DNA of 64,000 bases from Aromatoleum toluolicum. Lineage in GTDB: Bacteria; Pseudomonadota; Gammaproteobacteria; Burkholderiales; Rhodocyclaceae. The stretch covers positions 62,001 through 126,000 of the forward strand of contig NZ_WTVS01000002.1 of the NCBI RefSeq assembly GCF_012911005.2. The letters are read 5' to 3'. Shown here piece after piece: positions 60,792 through 64,000 of this stretch (position 1 is the stretch's first letter; every line of letters starts with the position of its first letter). Below the pieces are notes generated by a model. The model was given only the letters and a program-made list of their open reading frames with translations. It did no database searches and was not told the origin of the DNA. A program made the translations under genes and the position numbers.

Positions 60792-62672
60792 ATGTCCGCC
60801 CTGCCCTCGTCCCGCAAGCTCAACGCCTACTTCCTGATCACCTGGCTGGTGGCGCTCGTGCAGCTGTTCTCCCAGCAGGGCGCAGGCGACTACGCGAGCC
60901 CGGCGGTGGCCGGCTGGACGCTGGCGGCGACGCTGTCCTACGCTTTCATGTACCTGCTGCCGAGCGTTGCGATCGGACATGCTCTGCGCAGGCTGCTGGA
61001 CGGCCGCATGACATTTCGGCACGGGCCGGCGATCCTCGGCGCGGCAGTGATCATGCTGGCGGGCTTCACCCAGGTGATGCTCTTCGCTGACCGCGTGATC
61101 CACGAGATGTACGGCTTCCACATCAACGGCTTCGTCGTGAACCTGGTGTTCACGCCGGGCGGCATCGCCTCGCTTGGCGCCAGCCGCAGCACCGAAATCA
61201 CCGCCGGCGCGATCATCCTCGCGCTGTGTACGCTGCAGGCGGTGGCGTGGGTGTGGGTGGTGCGGCGCGACACGCGCGCAAGCGGGTGGAGGCTGCGCGG
61301 GGTGTGGGCGCTCGCACTGTTCTTCGTGCTGACCACCGGCGAGCGCGTCGCCTACGGCTACAGCGAAATGTCGAACTACCAGCCGATCCTGTTCGCCAGC
61401 GAGCGTTTCCCGCTGTACCAGCCGCTGACCTTCCGCAACTTCGCGCAGAAGCTGGGTTTCAAGGTGGATCAGGCCAGTGCGCGCAGCATGCAGGTGCGCG
61501 ACGAGAGCCTGAGCTATCCGCAGCAGCCGCTGCGCGTGGTGGCGCCCGACAAGCCCATGAACATCGTGTGGCTGGTCGCCGAGTCGCTGCGCTTCGACAT
61601 GCTCGACCCGAAGATCATGCCGCGCCTGTGGGCATTCTCGAACGACGCCGTGCGCCTGGAAAAGCACTTCAGCGGCGGCAACATGACGCAGATGGGCGTG
61701 TTCTCGATGTTCTACGGCCTGTACGGCAACTATTGGTTCCCGATGCTGGCCGCACGCCGCGCGCCGGTGCTGATGGACGTGCTGCAGCAACAGAACTACC
61801 AGTTCAGCCTGAACACGAGCCAGCGCTTCACCTACCCGGCCTTCGACAAGACGGTGTTCGCCAACATGCGTCCGGAAGACCTGCATCCGCTCGAAGGCGG
61901 CGCGCCGGCCTGGCAGCGCGACGTGCGCAACATCGACGCGCTGATCGACTACATCGACAGGCGCGATCCGGCCCGGCCGTTCATGACCTACATGTTCTTC
62001 GAGTCGACGCACGCGAATTACGACTATCCGCCCGGGTCCGAGATCGCCACCCCGGTGCTGCAGGACTTCAACTACCTGACGGCGGACTTCGGCGCGCAGA
62101 TCGGGCAGATCAAGAACCGCTACATCAACGCGGCGCATCACGTCGACAGCCAGATCGGGCGCATGATCGACCACCTACAGAAGCGCGGCCTGCTCGACGA
62201 CACCATCGTGATCGTGCTCGGCGATCACGGCGAGGAGTTCATGGAGCGCAGCCGCTGGGGTCACAGCGCGGAGTTCAACCGCTTCCAGACGAGCACGCCG
62301 GCGGTCATCCGCGTGCCAGGCCGCGCGCCGCGCGTCGTCGCCGGCATCACCAGCCACCTGGACATTCCCGCCACCCTGATGCCGCTGCTGGGGGTGCAGA
62401 ATCCCGTCGAGGACTACTCGCTGGGCCACGATCTGCTCGCGCCGGATTTTCACCGCGACTACGCCGTGGCCGCCGACTGGAACCGCCTCGCCTACATCGG
62501 CGACGACTACAAGGTGACCTTCCCGGTCAATGCGATCGGCGCCGTGCGCAACGAGGCGACCGACGGCGAAGATCGCCCGCTCGCCAGTGCCGACGAGGCG
62601 ATCGCATCGATCCGCTCTGCGATGGTCGAGATCATGGCAAATCTGGCGCGATTCAGCCGACACCGCGGATAA
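60792..62672 (+). CDS. YejM/PbgA-like inner-membrane alkaline-phosphatase-superfamily protein, copy 2
   Basis: Protein of 626 residues. Five N-terminal hydrophobic helices (residues 12-185) are followed by a periplasmic sulfatase-fold domain with LVAESLRFDM, GGNMTQMGVFSMFYGLYG, FESTHANYDYP and LGDHGEEFMERSRWGH. It shares architecture and most motifs with copy 1 (10252-12114), including a Thr at the nucleophile position. A DHG metal site and downstream His are present, so it may be catalytically active. It is followed after 48 bases by a two-component system. A role in lipid A or phospholipid homeostasis is inferred from the family. Confidence 0.85.
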   Translation: MSALPSSRKLNAYFLITWLVALVQLFSQQGAGDYASPAVAGWTLAATLSYAFMYLLPSVAIGHALRRLLDGRMTFRHGPAILGAAVIMLAGFTQVMLFADRVIHEMYGFHINGFVVNLVFTPGGIASLGASRSTEITAGAIILALCTLQAVAWVWVVRRDTRASGWRLRGVWALALFFVLTTGERVAYGYSEMSNYQPILFASERFPLYQPLTFRNFAQKLGFKVDQASARSMQVRDESLSYPQQPLRVVAPDKPMNIVWLVAESLRFDMLDPKIMPRLWAFSNDAVRLEKHFSGGNMTQMGVFSMFYGLYGNYWFPMLAARRAPVLMDVLQQQNYQFSLNTSQRFTYPAFDKTVFANMRPEDLHPLEGGAPAWQRDVRNIDALIDYIDRRDPARPFMTYMFFESTHANYDYPPGSEIATPVLQDFNYLTADFGAQIGQIKNRYINAAHHVDSQIGRMIDHLQKRGLLDDTIVIVLGDHGEEFMERSRWGHSAEFNRFQTSTPAVIRVPGRAPRVVAGITSHLDIPATLMPLLGVQNPVEDYSLGHDLLAPDFHRDYAVAADWNRLAYIGDDYKVTFPVNAIGAVRNEATDGEDRPLASADEAIASIRSAMVEIMANLARFSRHRG

Positions 62673-62720
62673 TGACGGGGGCGTGACGCCCCTCGCCTGT
62701 GACTGGAGACTGGAATCCGC

Positions 62721-63392
62721 ATGCGGCTACTGTTGGTGGAAGACAACCGCGACATTCTTGCGAATCTCGCGGATTACCTCGCGCTGAAGGGGTACGAGGT
62801 GGATTGCGCACAGGACGGGCTGACCGGCCTGCACCTCGCCGCGACCCAGCAGTACGACCTGATCGTGCTCGACGTGATGCTGCCCGGCATGGACGGCTTC
62901 ACGCTGTGCCAGCGCCTGCGCGACAGCGAGCGCAGCCACATACCGGTCATCATGCTGACCGCACGCGACACGCTCGACGACCGGCTGCAGGGCTTCCGCA
63001 CCGGCGCGGACGACTACCTGACCAAGCCCTTCGCCCTGTCCGAACTGGCGGCCCGCATCGCCGCGGTGCTCAAGCGTAGCCGCGGCGGCGGTCGGCGCGT
63101 ACTCAGCGTCGCGGACCTGCAGTTCGACCTCGACACGCTCGCGGTCACGCGCGCCGGGCAGTCTCTGCATGTCGGACCGATCGGGCTGAAGCTGCTCGAA
63201 CTGCTGATGCAGAAGAGCCCCAGCGTCGTCCGCCGCGAAGCGCTGGAGAGCGCGCTGTGGGGCGATTCGCCCCCCGACAGCGACAGCCTGCGCAGCCACA
63301 TCCACACGCTGCGCCAGCAGATCGACAAGCCCTTCGGCTCCCCGCTGCTGCACACCGTGCACGGGGTCGGCTACCGGCTGGCCGCGGCCTAG
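62721..63392 (+). CDS. OmpR-family response regulator
   Basis: Protein of 223 residues. Receiver domain with EDN at 7-9, phospho-acceptor Asp 51 (LIVLDVMLP) and the DDYLTKPF segment. The winged-helix domain has the less common IGLKLLELLMQKSPSVVRREALESALW and ends LHTVHGVGYRL. It begins 48 bases after the YejM-like gene and is followed by a kinase gene, so the three may form one operon. Confidence 0.9.
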   Translation: MRLLLVEDNRDILANLADYLALKGYEVDCAQDGLTGLHLAATQQYDLIVLDVMLPGMDGFTLCQRLRDSERSHIPVIMLTARDTLDDRLQGFRTGADDYLTKPFALSELAARIAAVLKRSRGGGRRVLSVADLQFDLDTLAVTRAGQSLHVGPIGLKLLELLMQKSPSVVRREALESALWGDSPPDSDSLRSHIHTLRQQIDKPFGSPLLHTVHGVGYRLAAA

Positions 63393-63464
63393 GCGCCCGA
63401 ATGAAGCGCTCCGGCGAAACCCCGTGCGCAGGTCCGCGCACGACGACGCTGCTAAAGGCCTGAC

Positions 63465-64000
63465 GTGGCGGCACCGCAGAGCCTCGCGTCGCGCATCGTC
63501 GCGGCTTTCGTCCTGATGGCTTCAGTCGTCGCGGGCGTCTTCGCGCTGATCGTCGTCAACGCCATCGACACGGTGGAAATGCGCCTCGTCAGCGACGCAA
63601 TGAACCGCCAGCTCGACTTCATCATCGAGGAGTCGGACCAGGGACGGTTCCCCGCGCTCGGCCCCGGTCTGGACCTGTATGTCGCACCGGTCGGCGCCAG
63701 CGCGTCCCTGCCCGCGTGGCTCGCGCCGTTGCAGGAAGGTCTGCATGAAACCGAGAACGACGACGAGGCTTATCACGTGCTCGTACGCGACCGCAGCGGC
63801 ACGCGCCATGTCCTCGTGCTCGACCAGGAAGACTTCGAGCGGCGCGAGACCATGCTGTTCGTCGCTGTCACCGCCGGAGTCGTGATCTCCATCCTCGCCG
63901 CGGCCCTGCTCGGCCGGGCGCTCGCCCGCACCGTGATCTCGCCGGTCGTGCGCCTGTCGGAACAGGTGCAGCACCGCGACCAGCTATTGCCGCTCGCACC
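63465..64000 (+). CDS. sensor histidine kinase (3' end outside window)
   Basis: Open frame from GTG 63465 to the window end, 178 complete codons. A first transmembrane helix lies at about 11-30 (VAAFVLMASVVAGVFALIVV). A periplasmic domain of about 95 residues, rich in acidic residues, follows, then a second helix at about 128-148 (LFVAVTAGVVISILAAALL). The start of a HAMP domain comes next (ARTVISPVVRLSEQVQ). The H box and ATPase domain lie beyond the window. Its partner is the regulator at 62721-63392, 72 bases upstream. Confidence 0.8.
   Translation, partial: MAAPQSLASRIVAAFVLMASVVAGVFALIVVNAIDTVEMRLVSDAMNRQLDFIIEESDQGRFPALGPGLDLYVAPVGASASLPAWLAPLQEGLHETENDDEAYHVLVRDRSGTRHVLVLDQEDFERRETMLFVAVTAGVVISILAAALLGRALARTVISPVVRLSEQVQHRDQLLPLA

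Noticed and set aside
60672-62174. Minus-strand frame of 500 codons opposite the second YejM-like gene
   Set aside because: No family features, and it overlaps a gene with complete sulfatase motifs.

Overview
The window is about 64 kb of GC-rich, densely coding chromosomal DNA with a strongly GC-biased third codon position. Gene families and local order point to a betaproteobacterium of the Rhodocyclales (Azoarcus/Aromatoleum/Thauera-like). Supporting features are an NnrS protein, multihaem cytochromes, a perM-hda-HAD-pcnB-folK-dNK-panB-panC block beside a divergent purM, ilvB-ilvH-ilvC followed by psd and pssA, and a sigma factor/DUF3619/DUF3106/RDD operon. The genus is inferred from gene content, not proven. 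No tRNA, rRNA, CRISPR array, insertion sequence or prophage was seen.

Layout. 1-3.2 kb: a CobS-like AAA+ ATPase (cut by the window start), a CobT-like VWA protein and two paralogous Lin0512-family proteins in one operon. 3.3-9.6 kb: a small membrane protein, a GAF-PAS-GGDEF-EAL protein, a TSUP exporter, phosphotransacetylase and an IclR regulator. 9.6-13.5 kb: a CDP-alcohol phosphatidyltransferase, a YejM/PbgA-like membrane hydrolase and a DUF445 protein. 14-16.7 kb: an RTX-repeat secreted protein and a TerC transporter behind a yybP-ykoY (Mn2+) riboswitch. 17-23.5 kb: two two-component systems, a periplasmic SRPBCC protein and a DegP-like protease. 23.7-28.5 kb: a small membrane protein, then a cytochrome b / octahaem cytochrome c / triple-rhodanese / monohaem cytochrome c cluster. 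28.8-37.4 kb: RlmN-like radical SAM enzyme, NnrS, an MFS transporter, a subtilisin autotransporter behind a c-di-GMP-I (GEMM) riboswitch, miaA and an unrecognised membrane protein. 37.4-41.7 kb: an RND efflux pump and its adaptor. 41.8-50.2 kb: housekeeping block purM | perM-hda-HAD-pcnB-folK-DUF486-dNK-panB-panC. 50.4-55.5 kb: CBS protein, pepN and the sigma-factor operon. 55.6-60.6 kb: branched-chain amino acid and phospholipid synthesis. 60.8-64 kb: a second YejM-like hydrolase with its own two-component system, cut by the window end.

How genes may work together. Cell-envelope functions recur: two YejM-like proteins, PssA, Psd, a PgsA-like enzyme, DegP and three two-component systems. c-di-GMP appears twice, as a turnover enzyme at 3.8-6.5 kb and as a riboswitch in front of the secreted protease. 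Direct TTAAG repeats between the second kinase gene and the DegP-like gene suggest that this two-component system controls the protease. The cytochrome/rhodanese genes look like a periplasmic sulfur-compound redox module.

The least-explained parts are the CobS/CobT/Lin0512 operon, the rhodanese-octahaem cluster, the riboswitch-controlled autotransporter, a sigma-factor gene that apparently starts at CTG, and two small families of palindromic repeats.
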